Origin: UMGS1889 sp964540575
Lineage (GTDB): Bacteria > Bacillota > Clostridia > Oscillospirales > Ruminococcaceae
Assembly (NCBI GenBank): GCA_964540575.1
Contig: CAZINI010000007.1
Span: 33,867-97,866 of the forward strand
Direction: 5' to 3'
DNA length: 64,000 nt
Part shown: one piece after another, positions 8,310-17,566 of the stretch
How positions within the stretch are numbered: the stretch's first letter is position 1
Layout of the letters: each line of letters opens with the position of its first letter
Made by a program: the position numbers and the translations under genes
The notes under the pieces: model-generated
The model's database searches: none
Told to the model about the DNA's origin: nothing
What the model saw: the letters and a program-made list of their open reading frames with translations, nothing else

Positions 8310-9437
8310 TTATTTGTCAATAAGCCCCGAGATGACCTTGTAAATTCTTTCGGGCGTATCGGAAATGGCAAGGGCAGCGGCATTTGCACTTAAAACCGCC
8401 AGCCTGTCGGGGTCATGATACAGCTCGTCAACGGTTTTTATAAGCAGCTCGGAGGTAAGGTCCTTCTGCTCGAAAACCACCGCCGCACCTGCATTTGCCA
8501 GCACCATTGCGTTGTGATACTGATGATTTCCCGCAACTATGGGCGATGGGATAAGTATGGAAGCCCGTCCCACCGATTCTATCTCACAAAGGGCATTTGC
8601 ACCCGAACGGCTTATGATAAGGTCAGCCGCCGCCATACAAACGTCCATGTTGTCTATGTATTCCTTGACAATAAGGCGGGGATTATTTTCCAGAGATACG
8701 CCCTTTTCGGTCAGGGATCTTACAAATGTGTCCCTGCCCATCTGACCGTAGCTGTGAATGTGATTTATCTGCCTGCCGTTTTTCTGCGACCATGCGATAA
8801 GGTCGGCGACGGTTTCGTTTATCATTCCCGCACCGAGGCTGCCGCCTGTTGACAGAATGCATATGCCGTCATCAAGACCCAGCTGCCTTTTTGCCTGCTG
8901 TCTGCTTCGGTGGGTAAAGCCCTTTCGTACGGGCAGACCCGTGACGGTATATTTCACGGAAGCGTCGAAATATTCCTTTGCGGCTTCAACGGTAAGCATC
9001 ACCTCGTCTACCTTTTTTGTCAGCAGACGGGTAGTGACGCCGGGGTAGGCGTTCTGCTCGTGAATGACGGTTGGAATGCCCATCTGAGCCGCTTTCATCA
9101 CGACAGGACCGCTGACATAACCGCCCGTGCCTATGACAATATCGGGCTTGAAGCCGCTGATTATCTGCTTTGCACGGTGTCCCGCCGTGGTAAGATATGC
9201 CACAGACTTTATATTTCGGGCAATATTTTTCGGAGTAATTTTTCGCTGAAATCCGCTGACCTTAATGGGAGTGAATTCTATCCCCGCCTTGGGGACGAGC
9301 CTTGCTTCCATTCCGTTTGGAGTTCCTGCGTACAGAAATTCCGCATCGGGACGCTTTTCCTTGATTATCGAAGCGATAGCAAGGGCGGGGTTAATGTGTC
9401 CGGCAGTTCCTCCGCCGGCGAGAAGTACCTTTAGCAA
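8310..9437 (-). CDS. murG: UDP-GlcNAc:undecaprenyl-PP-MurNAc-pentapeptide GlcNAc transferase
   Basis: The 375-aa GT28 glycosyltransferase makes lipid II from lipid I on the inner face of the membrane. LLAGGGTAGHINPALA is the N-terminal glycine-rich loop that contacts the lipid substrate. The UDP-GlcNAc site is seen in ISRSGANALCEIESVGRASI and the following IPSPIVAGNHQ. The start appears to be TTG 9437, since AAAGGA lies 10 nt ahead and no ATG is suitably placed. It begins 14 nt after the ftsW stop, so the two are co-transcribed. Confidence 0.96.
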   Translation of the reverse strand: MLKVLLAGGGTAGHINPALAIASIIKEKRPDAEFLYAGTPNGMEARLVPKAGIEFTPIKVSGFQRKITPKNIARNIKSVAYLTTAGHRAKQIISGFKPDIVIGTGGYVSGPVVMKAAQMGIPTVIHEQNAYPGVTTRLLTKKVDEVMLTVEAAKEYFDASVKYTVTGLPVRKGFTHRSRQQAKRQLGLDDGICILSTGGSLGAGMINETVADLIAWSQKNGRQINHIHSYGQMGRDTFVRSLTEKGVSLENNPRLIVKEYIDNMDVCMAAADLIISRSGANALCEIESVGRASILIPSPIVAGNHQYHNAMVLANAGAAVVFEQKDLTSELLIKTVDELYHDPDRLAVLSANAAALAISDTPERIYKVISGLIDK

Positions 9438-9451
9438 TCTGTATCAGTCCT

Positions 9452-10693
9452 TTATTCTGTGGATTGGCTTGGTTTCGGGGAATTATTCTGCGGCTGGGGC
9501 GATGAGAATATGCATTGCCTTGAAACATTCAGTATTACGCCCATCTGAGCCAGCTGCATACAAAGTGCCGTTCCGCCGTAGCTGAAAAAGGGAAGTGAAA
9601 TTCCCGTGTTGGGGATAGCATTTGTAACAACGGCGAAATTGAACATTGCCTGAAGCCCTATCTGGAAGGTCAGACCCACCACAAGTATCATTCCGAACTT
9701 GTCGGGGGCTTTTGAAGCAATGTAAAAGCCTCTGAAAACGAACATCAGGAAAATGAGGATAACGAGCACTGCACCGCAGAAGCCCAGCTCCTCGCATACC
9801 ACCGCAAAAACGAAGTCATTTTTCGATTCGGGGAGATAGAGGAACTTCTGACGGGAATTGCCCAGACCCATTCCGAAAAGTCCGCCCGAGCCGATAGCGA
9901 TAAGGGAGTTCTGCGTCTGCCATTCCTTTGGGGAGGTGCCTGCGAAGGGGTCGAGCCATACGTTGATACGGTCGGTGAAATAGCCGATACCGTCAACGTT
10001 TATCTTATAGACAACGATTATTCCGACCAATCCCGCCGCAATGCCCGCCAGCAGCAGCAGATGACTTATCCTGACACCGCCCACAAACATCAGCACAAGC
10101 CCGATGCCGCAGATGATGATAGTTGCCGAAAGGTGCGTCTGCGTAAGGACAAGCACTGCGGGTATACCCAGCAGTATAAGAAAGGGCATAACACCGTAGG
10201 AAAATTTCCCCAGCTTTGAGTAATTCATGGAGATAAGATACGCAAAAATTATGATAATAGCGAACTTCGTTATCTCCGAGGGCTGAAACTCAAAGTTTGT
10301 GCCGGGTATGGCGAGCCAGCGTTTTGCTCCGTTATGATCCCGACCGAGCGGGGAAAATTTTACCAGCAGCAGAAGCAGCAGCTGAAAAGCATACAGTCCG
10401 TAAGCGATTATGGGATTTCGGAAATGATGATAATCGAAATAGGAAAGGAAATACATTGCCGTAAGTCCCAGAGCCGAGAAGATAAGCTGCTTTGAAACGT
10501 ACGCCGTTCCGTCGCCGTTTTCCTCCTTGATAGCCCACGCATAGCCTGCGGAGAACATCATAATAAGTCCGAACACAAGCAGTATGAACACTATGGAAAA
10601 GAAAACCAGATCCATAGGTCCCTGCATTATCTTTTCCTGGTAGCCCCGTGATTTTTTCTTGTCCCATTTGATATTTCGGGCAGCCTCCGCCAA
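9452..10693 (-). CDS. ftsW: SEDS-family peptidoglycan polymerase FtsW
   Basis: The 413-aa polytopic membrane protein has about ten helices. It includes the SEDS signature region ending PNTGISLPFFSYGGTALC. The position between mraY and murG points to FtsW rather than RodA or SpoVE. Known role: glycosyl transfer of lipid II at the septum together with a class-B PBP. The start is TTG 10693 with AAGGAGG 9 nt upstream. The N-terminus is basic, and the tail is Ser/Pro/Gln-rich (QPQNNSPKPSQSTE). Confidence 0.93.
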   Translation of the reverse strand: MAEAARNIKWDKKKSRGYQEKIMQGPMDLVFFSIVFILLVFGLIMMFSAGYAWAIKEENGDGTAYVSKQLIFSALGLTAMYFLSYFDYHHFRNPIIAYGLYAFQLLLLLLVKFSPLGRDHNGAKRWLAIPGTNFEFQPSEITKFAIIIIFAYLISMNYSKLGKFSYGVMPFLILLGIPAVLVLTQTHLSATIIICGIGLVLMFVGGVRISHLLLLAGIAAGLVGIIVVYKINVDGIGYFTDRINVWLDPFAGTSPKEWQTQNSLIAIGSGGLFGMGLGNSRQKFLYLPESKNDFVFAVVCEELGFCGAVLVILIFLMFVFRGFYIASKAPDKFGMILVVGLTFQIGLQAMFNFAVVTNAIPNTGISLPFFSYGGTALCMQLAQMGVILNVSRQCIFSSPQPQNNSPKPSQSTE

Positions 10694-10725
10694 TGCAACA
10701 CGCCTCCTTGAATTTGTTTGTTTCT

Positions 10726-10760
10726 GTGTACTTTCCCCGCCGAAGACGGAGAAAGTACAC
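10726..10760 (-). promoter_or_regulatory. hairpin between mraY and ftsW
   Basis: A perfect 10-bp stem, GTGTACTTTC with GAAAGTACAC, encloses an inner GC hairpin. No T run follows on the minus strand, so it is probably not a simple terminator. It lies between the mraY stop and the ftsW ribosome site. Partial attenuation or mRNA processing is inference. Confidence 0.5.
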
Positions 10761-10771
10761 TCATTGAAAAA

Positions 10772-11785
10772 TTATATCATCATAACCGCATTTGCAATAA
10801 CGCCCGCAGCCAGTCCCACAAGGGAGAATACGATAACTATCTTGTATTCCGACCAGCCGCAAAGCTCAAAATGGTGGTGTATAGGTGACATTTTGAAGAT
10901 ACGCTTTCCCGTTGTTTTGAAGCTTATTACCTGGATAACAACGGAAAGTGCTTCGCATATATACACAATTGCGATAAGGAAGAAGAGCAGATGCTGTCCC
11001 GTCATCATACCGAGAGCGGCTACCGCACCTCCGAGGTACATTGACCCCGTATCTCCCATAAATACCTTTGCGGGGTGAAGATTCCACACGAGAAATCCCA
11101 CACAGCCGCCTGCAACAGCCACGCCGAATATAGTGCAGTCCCACAGTCCCGAAAGGGAAAGCATCATCACCAGCGAAAGGGAGGAAACCACCGTTACCGT
11201 CGAGCAAAGACCGTCCACGCCATCGGTGAGATTTACCGCATTTACGATATAGATAAGGGCAAGCAGCATCAGCGGATAGTAGAATATCCCGAAGTCAACA
11301 TCGCCGAAAACGGGGAAAAGTATTTTTGTATCGTCCCCGAGAAGCTTCAGTACCCAAAGGAAAGCGGCGGTCAGGACAAGCTGCATCACCATTTTCTGCT
11401 TGGGGTTCAGACCCTTGTTCTGCTTTTTTATCGCCTTTATGTAGTCGTCAATAAAGCCGATACCGCTGTTTAAAAGGGCAAAGCCCATGCAGGTGAGCAT
11501 GCGGAGCAAGGGCAGGTCTTTTCCCATAGGTACGCTGTTTTCGGAGGTCATACGCCAGAGCATAAAGCCCACCGACGCAGCCACCAGCGAGCCGACAATG
11601 AACATAAATCCGCCCATCATAGGCGTTCCCTGCTTTTTCTTCTGACTTTCCAGAGCTGCTCCTACGAACTTTTCAATAGTTTGCCCGAAATGCAGCTTTT
11701 TAAGCAGGGGAATGAGAAAAATTCCCGCCGCTGCCGAAATTCCGAACGCCAGTGCGGCGGTCACAACATTAATCCATAAAGCCAT
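10772..11785 (-). CDS. mraY: phospho-N-acetylmuramoyl-pentapeptide transferase
   Basis: The 337-aa integral membrane protein has ten predicted helices. It couples UDP-MurNAc-pentapeptide to undecaprenyl phosphate to make lipid I. The catalytic Asp pair is in FIDDYIKAIKKQNKGL, the second motif is NLTDGVDGLC, and the His-rich loop near the C-terminus is PIHHHFELCGWSE. It starts 10 nt after the murF stop. In many Firmicutes murD comes next, but here ftsW follows directly. Confidence 0.97.
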   Translation of the reverse strand: MALWINVVTAALAFGISAAAGIFLIPLLKKLHFGQTIEKFVGAALESQKKKQGTPMMGGFMFIVGSLVAASVGFMLWRMTSENSVPMGKDLPLLRMLTCMGFALLNSGIGFIDDYIKAIKKQNKGLNPKQKMVMQLVLTAAFLWVLKLLGDDTKILFPVFGDVDFGIFYYPLMLLALIYIVNAVNLTDGVDGLCSTVTVVSSLSLVMMLSLSGLWDCTIFGVAVAGGCVGFLVWNLHPAKVFMGDTGSMYLGGAVAALGMMTGQHLLFFLIAIVYICEALSVVIQVISFKTTGKRIFKMSPIHHHFELCGWSEYKIVIVFSLVGLAAGVIANAVMMI

Positions 11786-11795
11786 CTTATTCTAC

Positions 11796-13157
11796 TCAAC
11801 CTTTCCGAAGCTCGCTGATGATATTTTCAAGCTTCATTCCTCTGCTGCCCTTGAAAAGCACCGTATCTCCGTCGGCGATTTTCGATCTCAGCCATTCGGC
11901 AAGCATAGCGGGGTCATCGGTGCTGCCCGAATGAAGTCCCGTTTCATCGGCGGCAGCGGCGATATATTTTGCCATTTTGCCGTAGCAGGCAATGTAATCC
12001 AGCTTTTTTTCGGCGGCATATCTGCCTATTTCGGCGTGAAGCTCGGGGGAACGTTCGCCCAGCTCCAGCATATCCGCAAGCACGGCACCCCGTCTGCCGA
12101 CGCATTTCATATCGCAAAGGGCGTCAATAGCCGCCTTCATTGAGGTGGGGGAGGCGTTGTAGCAGTCGATAACAGCGGTAAATCCGCCTATTTTTTCGAT
12201 TTTCTGCCGCATTCCCGCAGGAACATAGCTTGCCAGAGCCGCCGCAGCCTTTTCGGGAGATGCACCCAATTCCGCCGCCGCAGCCACTGCCGCCAACGCA
12301 TCGAGAGCATAATGCTTTCCGATACAAGGCAGCTCACAGGTGATAGATTTCCCGTCCATAACAATGTCAAAACGGAGTTTTTCTTTCTCCTGAACGATAT
12401 TTTCGGCAACATAATCGCAGTTTTTATTTTCAATTCCGAAGCTGATGACCTTTCGGTCGGTAACGGAGCGGGTCAGTGGGAAAAGCCGTTCATCATCGCC
12501 GTTTACGATAAGAGGAGCGTTTGGCTTTGCACCGGTCAGTATCTCCAGCTTTGCCTTTAAAATGTTGTCCTGACTGCCCAGCTGCTCCAGATGACACAGT
12601 CCGATATTGGTTATCAGGCAGACATCGGGGCTTGCGGCTTTGGACAGCCGCTCTATCTCCCCGAAGCCCGACATTCCCATCTCGATAACAGCTGCTTTAT
12701 AGCTTCTGTCAAGACGGAAAAGTGTGGTGGGGAGTCCTATTTCGTTGTTGAGATTTCCCTCGGTTTTCAGGGTCGAAAATGCCGATGATACCGCCAGTGC
12801 GGTCAGTTCCTTGGTGGTGGTCTTGCCGACACTTCCCGTAATGCCTATGACCTTAACGGGCAGAGTTCGCCTGTAATATCCCGAAAGGTCAAGCAGAGCC
12901 TTTCTTGTGCTTTCGCAGACTATGGACGGAATGCCGTCAAGCTCTTTTTCGCAGAGGACGGCAGCCGCACCCTGTTGGACAGCGGAAGCGGCGAAATCGT
13001 GTCCGTCAAAGCGTTCGCCCTTTATTGCCACAAAAAGGCAGCTCGCTTCTATCTTCCTTGTATCGGAGGAAACGGCGTTTATTTCCGTTTCGGGGGATAT
13101 TCCGCTAAGCCTTCCGCTGACGGCTTTGCATATTTCATCGACAGTTATTTTTTCCAT
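11796..13157 (-). CDS. murF: UDP-MurNAc-tripeptide--D-Ala-D-Ala ligase
   Basis: The 453-aa cytoplasmic Mur ligase has the P-loop GITGSVGKTTTKEL near residue 105 and the central ligase motif ending NEIGLPTTL. It adds D-Ala-D-Ala to UDP-MurNAc-tripeptide using ATP. GAGGAA precedes ATG 13157 at normal spacing. It lies 13 nt downstream of murE and 10 nt upstream of mraY. Confidence 0.96.
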   Translation of the reverse strand: MEKITVDEICKAVSGRLSGISPETEINAVSSDTRKIEASCLFVAIKGERFDGHDFAASAVQQGAAAVLCEKELDGIPSIVCESTRKALLDLSGYYRRTLPVKVIGITGSVGKTTTKELTALAVSSAFSTLKTEGNLNNEIGLPTTLFRLDRSYKAAVIEMGMSGFGEIERLSKAASPDVCLITNIGLCHLEQLGSQDNILKAKLEILTGAKPNAPLIVNGDDERLFPLTRSVTDRKVISFGIENKNCDYVAENIVQEKEKLRFDIVMDGKSITCELPCIGKHYALDALAAVAAAAELGASPEKAAAALASYVPAGMRQKIEKIGGFTAVIDCYNASPTSMKAAIDALCDMKCVGRRGAVLADMLELGERSPELHAEIGRYAAEKKLDYIACYGKMAKYIAAAADETGLHSGSTDDPAMLAEWLRSKIADGDTVLFKGSRGMKLENIISELRKG

Positions 13158-13170
13158 AAAAGTTCCTCAT

Positions 13171-14637
13171 TTAAGTTAATTGTGCAAGTGCCTCGGCAGC
13201 TATCTCACGTTCATCGAAATGGATATGCTTGCCGCCCGCAAGTATCTGATAATCCTCGTGACCCTTTCCCGCCAGCAGCACCAAGTCGCCCTTTTCGGCA
13301 ATTTTCACTGCATGGAAAATAGCTTCCTTTCGGTCGGTGATACGGTCGCAGGGCTTTTTGCCTGTCAGTCCCGTGAAAATGTCGTCAATTATCGCATCGG
13401 GGTCCTCGTTTCGGGGATTATCCGAGGTAACAATAAGATAGTCGGCGTATTTTTCCGCCGCCGCACCCATTTTGGGACGCTTTGTTTTGTCCCTGTCGCC
13501 GCCGCAGCCGAAAAGGCAGATAAGCCGTCCCGTGACCTGCTCTTTCAGTGCAGGCAGGACGTTTTCCAGAGCGTCGGGGGAATGGGCATAGTCGCAGATA
13601 AGCATAAAATCCCGTCCTGTGGGGATAATTTCGCACCGTCCACGAACGCCCTTGCTTTCTTCAAGGGACTTTTCAATGGTATCCGCCGAAACGCCCATTT
13701 TCAGGGCGATCTTAACGGCAGCCGCCGTATTTGCGGCATTGAACCGTCCCATCATGCCGACTGATATGGGATATTCCGTCCCGCAGTCGCTGAGGATAAA
13801 GTGTATTTTATCGCCCTTTGCGGCAATGTCCCGAGCGTTTACATCGGCATCGGGGTGCAGACCGTAGGAGCATTTATTGCAGGAAATTTCGGAAAACAGG
13901 CGTTTTCCGTATTCATCGTCCGTATTCACAACGGCAAATCCGCAGCGGTAGAAAAGCAGCCGCTTTGCACGGTAATAGCTTTCCATATCTCCGTGATAGT
14001 CAAGATGGTCCTGGGTGAGATTTGTGAAAACAGCGTAATCGAAAAATGCGGGACCTATGCGGTTCTGGTCCAGGGCGAAGGAGGTGACCTCCATAACAAC
14101 AGCCGTGCAGCCGTCACCGCACATTCTGTCGAAGATTCGGTAAAGCTCGCCCACCTTGGGGGTTGTGGGGGTGGATTCGTCCCTTTCAATGGGAGAATTT
14201 CCCGAAAATACGCCCGTGGTGCCGATAAGACCGACCTTTCTGCCGTCCCTTGCGAGAATGTCACGGATAAGGGTAGTCATGGTGGTCTTGCCGTTTGTAC
14301 CCGTAACGCCCACAAGGGTCAGCTTTTTTTCGGGGTGACCGTGCCATGCCGCTGTCAGATAGCCGTAAAAACAGCGGGGGTTTTCGGTAATTATCTGCCT
14401 CGGAAGCCCAAGGTCATGGTCGCATACGACAGCTGCCGCACCCTTTTCAAGCATATCGGCGGCGGCGGAGTGACCGTCAAACCGTCCGCCCTTAACGCAC
14501 ACGAAGATGAAGCCCTCGGCAATATCTCCCGTAAAATCGGAAACGCCGCTTATTTCGGGATTTTCCGTTATAAGTTCAGTGTCAGCCCTGTATTCTGCGT
14601 ATTTTCCTGCGTCCTCGAGAAGCTGTGCGAGTTTCAT
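13171..14637 (-). CDS. murE: UDP-MurNAc-L-Ala-D-Glu--meso-DAP ligase
   Basis: The 488-aa Mur ligase has the P-loop VGVTGTNGKTTMTTLI. TSDNPRNEDP carries the DNPR motif, which in characterised MurE proteins selects meso-diaminopimelate rather than lysine. It adds the third stem-peptide residue to UDP-MurNAc-dipeptide in the cytoplasm. AAAGGA precedes ATG 14637. It lies between the septal PBP gene and murF in one operon. Confidence 0.96.
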   Translation of the reverse strand: MKLAQLLEDAGKYAEYRADTELITENPEISGVSDFTGDIAEGFIFVCVKGGRFDGHSAAADMLEKGAAAVVCDHDLGLPRQIITENPRCFYGYLTAAWHGHPEKKLTLVGVTGTNGKTTMTTLIRDILARDGRKVGLIGTTGVFSGNSPIERDESTPTTPKVGELYRIFDRMCGDGCTAVVMEVTSFALDQNRIGPAFFDYAVFTNLTQDHLDYHGDMESYYRAKRLLFYRCGFAVVNTDDEYGKRLFSEISCNKCSYGLHPDADVNARDIAAKGDKIHFILSDCGTEYPISVGMMGRFNAANTAAAVKIALKMGVSADTIEKSLEESKGVRGRCEIIPTGRDFMLICDYAHSPDALENVLPALKEQVTGRLICLFGCGGDRDKTKRPKMGAAAEKYADYLIVTSDNPRNEDPDAIIDDIFTGLTGKKPCDRITDRKEAIFHAVKIAEKGDLVLLAGKGHEDYQILAGGKHIHFDEREIAAEALAQLT

Positions 14638-14694
14638 ATAAAAGATTCCTTTCGATCGGAGTTTTACGGGATATTATTTCCAAAGCCTGAAAAT

Positions 14695-16941
14695 TTATCC
14701 ATCGGATTTTACCACAAATACTACTTCCACGATAGTTCCCTTGGGCACGGACGCACCGGGGGTATAGTTCTGGAGTGTCGCCAACGCACCCTCACGCTGT
14801 GCCGCACCGCCGCTGACTTTAAGGTTCAGGTCATAGGCTGCAAGCGTTTCATTTGCCTGGGACAGCGTCATTCCCGTAAGGTCGGGGACTTCAACTGTCT
14901 TTTCCTCATATTCTTCATCGGTATAGAGAATGACCTTACCGTTTCGGCGGACGGAGCTTCCTCGTGCAGGTACCTGACCTGTGACTTCTTCGCCATTGCC
15001 GATAACAACGGGGTTCAGACCGAGTGCCGTAAGTGTGTCGGAGGCTGTTGTGACGGACTGCTCCACCACATCGGGGAGAGTAATATCCATCTGTGCCAGT
15101 TCTTCTTCGGTATATTCGGGATAATATCCCAGATAGGGAAGTGCTTCTTTAAGAACGTCTGCAACTGCGGGGGCAGCCACGACGCTTCCGTAGTAATCCT
15201 TGCCCGTAGGCCAGTCTACCATAATAAGAATGATTATCTCGGGGTCATCGGCGGGAGCGAACGCACAGTATGACGAAACGTAAATATCCTCTCTGTTCAG
15301 ACGGTTGTTTTCCTCCTGATTCTGAGATGTACCGGATTTTCCGCCGATCTTATAGCCCTGTATGTAAGCGTTTGAACCGTTTTTCGTATTTACAACGTCC
15401 TCCAAAACCTGACGCATCTGAGCGGAGGTTTCCTCGGATATTACCTGACGTCTGATATTCGGCTCGGCTTTTTTCACAACATTTCCGTTTGCATCGACTA
15501 TCTTATCCACAACATATGGTGTAACCAGCTGACCGCCGTTAATGACCGCCGCATATGCGGTAATCATCTGAATGGGGGTGAGGGTCGTGGTCTGACCGAA
15601 GGAGCAGGAACCAAGCTCAACGGGACCCATTCTGCTGTATGGGACGTAAAGGCTTGTTGCTTCCGAGGGCAGGTCGATGCCTGTCGGTTCGGTAAGACCG
15701 TAGGCTGCAAAATATTTGCAGAAATTTTCCGCTCCAAGTGCCTGTCCTATCTGGACGAAGGCAGGGTTGCAGGAGTTTGTCATAGCTGTGGTGAAATCCT
15801 GAGTGCCGTGGGAATAGTTAGCCCAGCAGTTGAAGGGAGTGCCTGCGACGTTGATGGTCATGCCGCAGTTAAAGGTCGAGTTCAGGGAGATGACCTTTTC
15901 CTCCAGAGCCGATGAACCGGTAATTACCTTGAATACCGAACCGGGGTAATATCTCTCGGAAATTGCCTTGTTTTTCCACTGCTTCTCTCTTAGGGCGGCG
16001 TAAAGCTCGTCATATTCCTCTTCATCGGTGACTTCGGCAAGCTTTGCCCTGTCAAGCTCGCTGTAAATAGTTGTGCGGTCGTTCAGGTTAAAGCCGGGGA
16101 CGCTTGCCATAGCCTTGACAGCTCCCGTTTTTGCTTCCATAATGATGCCGCATGTTCTGTTCTGCGGGTTAAAGTCGGAAACAGTGCTTTCGAGAGCCTT
16201 TTCCAGATAATGCTGCAGGGTCATATCCAGCGTAAGGTAGAGGGAGTTGCCGTTCTGTGCCTCGTACATTTTATCGTTTTTATAGGGCATTTCCTTGCCG
16301 TTTGCGTCGGTGGCGGAGATTATTTTTCCGTCAACGCCTGCCAGATAGTCGTTATATTGCAGCTCAATGCCGTACTGACCGTCGCCCTCGGCGTTGGTAA
16401 AGCCGATAACGGCAGCGGCAAGCTCGTTCTGAGGATAATACCGCTTGGTGTCATTCTGAGCAAACACCAGCATAGAGTCTATCTCCTGCTCGGTGAGATA
16501 TGCGTTTATGTCGTCCCAGACCTGCTTTTCCACCTTAGTGGCGATATTCTCCTGCTGACGGTGGGTTTTCTCATACTTATCGAGGATGATCTGCCTGTCA
16601 ACGCCCAGCTTTTCCGTAAGGCAGTCGGCGATGACCTTCTTCTGACGCTCCTTTTCAACGGGGTCCTTTATGTCGTCAATGCGAGCGGGGTCTATGGCAA
16701 TGGTGTAAACGGTGGCAGACTGTGCAAGTATTTTACCGTTGCAGTCGTAGATGCTGCCACGGTTGGCGTTCACGGTAATGCTGCGGAACTGCTTGTCGTT
16801 TGCCATAGCCTGATACTTGGCACTGTCCTGCACGGACACGGTAAACAGGTGGAAAACCACATAGCCGATAAATACCAGCATAACGGGCACAACGCAAAAT
16901 CTGAGTCTGTTGACCATTTTTGAGGTCGGCTTCAGCGACAT
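14695..16941 (-). CDS. class B penicillin-binding protein with two PASTA domains (PBP2B/SpoVD type)
   Basis: The 748-aa protein has one N-terminal membrane helix (FCVVPVMLVFIGYVVFHLF), a dimerisation domain, and a transpeptidase domain with SVFK in YYPGSVFKVITG, SCN in MTNSCNPAFVQ and KSG in GGKSGTSQN. Two PASTA repeats end the protein (about residues 605-665 and 680-745). It cross-links septal peptidoglycan together with FtsW. Start ATG 16941 follows GGGAGG; the longer frame uses a TTG upstream of that site. The position after ftsL is that of ftsI/pbpB. A sporulation paralogue (SpoVD) is the main alternative. Confidence 0.93.
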   Translation of the reverse strand: MSLKPTSKMVNRLRFCVVPVMLVFIGYVVFHLFTVSVQDSAKYQAMANDKQFRSITVNANRGSIYDCNGKILAQSATVYTIAIDPARIDDIKDPVEKERQKKVIADCLTEKLGVDRQIILDKYEKTHRQQENIATKVEKQVWDDINAYLTEQEIDSMLVFAQNDTKRYYPQNELAAAVIGFTNAEGDGQYGIELQYNDYLAGVDGKIISATDANGKEMPYKNDKMYEAQNGNSLYLTLDMTLQHYLEKALESTVSDFNPQNRTCGIIMEAKTGAVKAMASVPGFNLNDRTTIYSELDRAKLAEVTDEEEYDELYAALREKQWKNKAISERYYPGSVFKVITGSSALEEKVISLNSTFNCGMTINVAGTPFNCWANYSHGTQDFTTAMTNSCNPAFVQIGQALGAENFCKYFAAYGLTEPTGIDLPSEATSLYVPYSRMGPVELGSCSFGQTTTLTPIQMITAYAAVINGGQLVTPYVVDKIVDANGNVVKKAEPNIRRQVISEETSAQMRQVLEDVVNTKNGSNAYIQGYKIGGKSGTSQNQEENNRLNREDIYVSSYCAFAPADDPEIIILIMVDWPTGKDYYGSVVAAPAVADVLKEALPYLGYYPEYTEEELAQMDITLPDVVEQSVTTASDTLTALGLNPVVIGNGEEVTGQVPARGSSVRRNGKVILYTDEEYEEKTVEVPDLTGMTLSQANETLAAYDLNLKVSGGAAQREGALATLQNYTPGASVPKGTIVEVVFVVKSDG

Positions 16942-17057
16942 TATGATATTCCTCCCTTTAATCAAACACGGGCTGCAAGAAATTATGCAGCCCCGTTATA
17001 ATCTTATTAGAAAAAATGCGGTTCAATACCTGTCCGCCGAGAAAAAATTCCCGTATA

Positions 17058-17525
17058 TCAGCCGCTGATATATTCCCATATCTCCACAGCCTTATTTCTC
17101 AGGGAGGTAAAGAAGTCCTCCTTGACCTCGGGTATCTCCACGACGCTGTCCGATTCGACCTTGATATATTCTATCTGAGATTTATTCAGCTTTTCCAGAC
17201 CGAGGACATTTTCGGCATAATTCTCCACATTTTTCAGAGAGCTTCTGCCGTCTATCTCCGACCTCATACGGTTATTTTCGTCCTGCAGCTGAGAGATGGA
17301 CTGATTTTGTATCCTTATTTCTCTGTAAAGCTGGGCATTTTCCACCTTTGAGATAACTATCGTGCTGATAGCCAATCCTATCATGGCGATAGTAACGATA
17401 GCTTTCGGAGCGGAGCCGGCGTTGACCATACCTCTTTTCTGAGTGAGCCTTATTTTAACTTTTTCTTCGGGCACTCTTTCTTCAAATCTTGAAAGGTCAT
17501 AGGCTAAATTATTTCTGTCAGCCAT
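17058..17525 (-). CDS. ftsL: FtsL-like divisome protein
   Basis: The 155-aa protein has a cytoplasmic N-terminus, one membrane helix (AIVTIAMIGLAISTIVI, about residues 42-60) and an extracellular coiled coil (about 62-100, LYREIRIQNQSISQLQDENN). The sequence is divergent, but topology and position between rsmH and the PBP gene fit FtsL. Known role: a small bitopic scaffold binding FtsQ/DivIB and activating FtsW-PBP. AAAGGGG lies 9 nt ahead of ATG 17525. Confidence 0.8.
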   Translation of the reverse strand: MADRNNLAYDLSRFEERVPEEKVKIRLTQKRGMVNAGSAPKAIVTIAMIGLAISTIVISKVENAQLYREIRIQNQSISQLQDENNRMRSEIDGRSSLKNVENYAENVLGLEKLNKSQIEYIKVESDSVVEIPEVKEDFFTSLRNKAVEIWEYISG

Positions 17526-17566
17526 AACACCGACCCCTTTCCTCGTATATTTAACTTCATTCTACA

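Noticed and set aside
13801..15273. 490-aa open frame on the plus strand across murE and the PBP gene
   Set aside because: Antisense to two certain genes; Cys/Arg-rich composition without motifs, no ribosome site. GC-skewed codon use in the real genes leaves such shadows.
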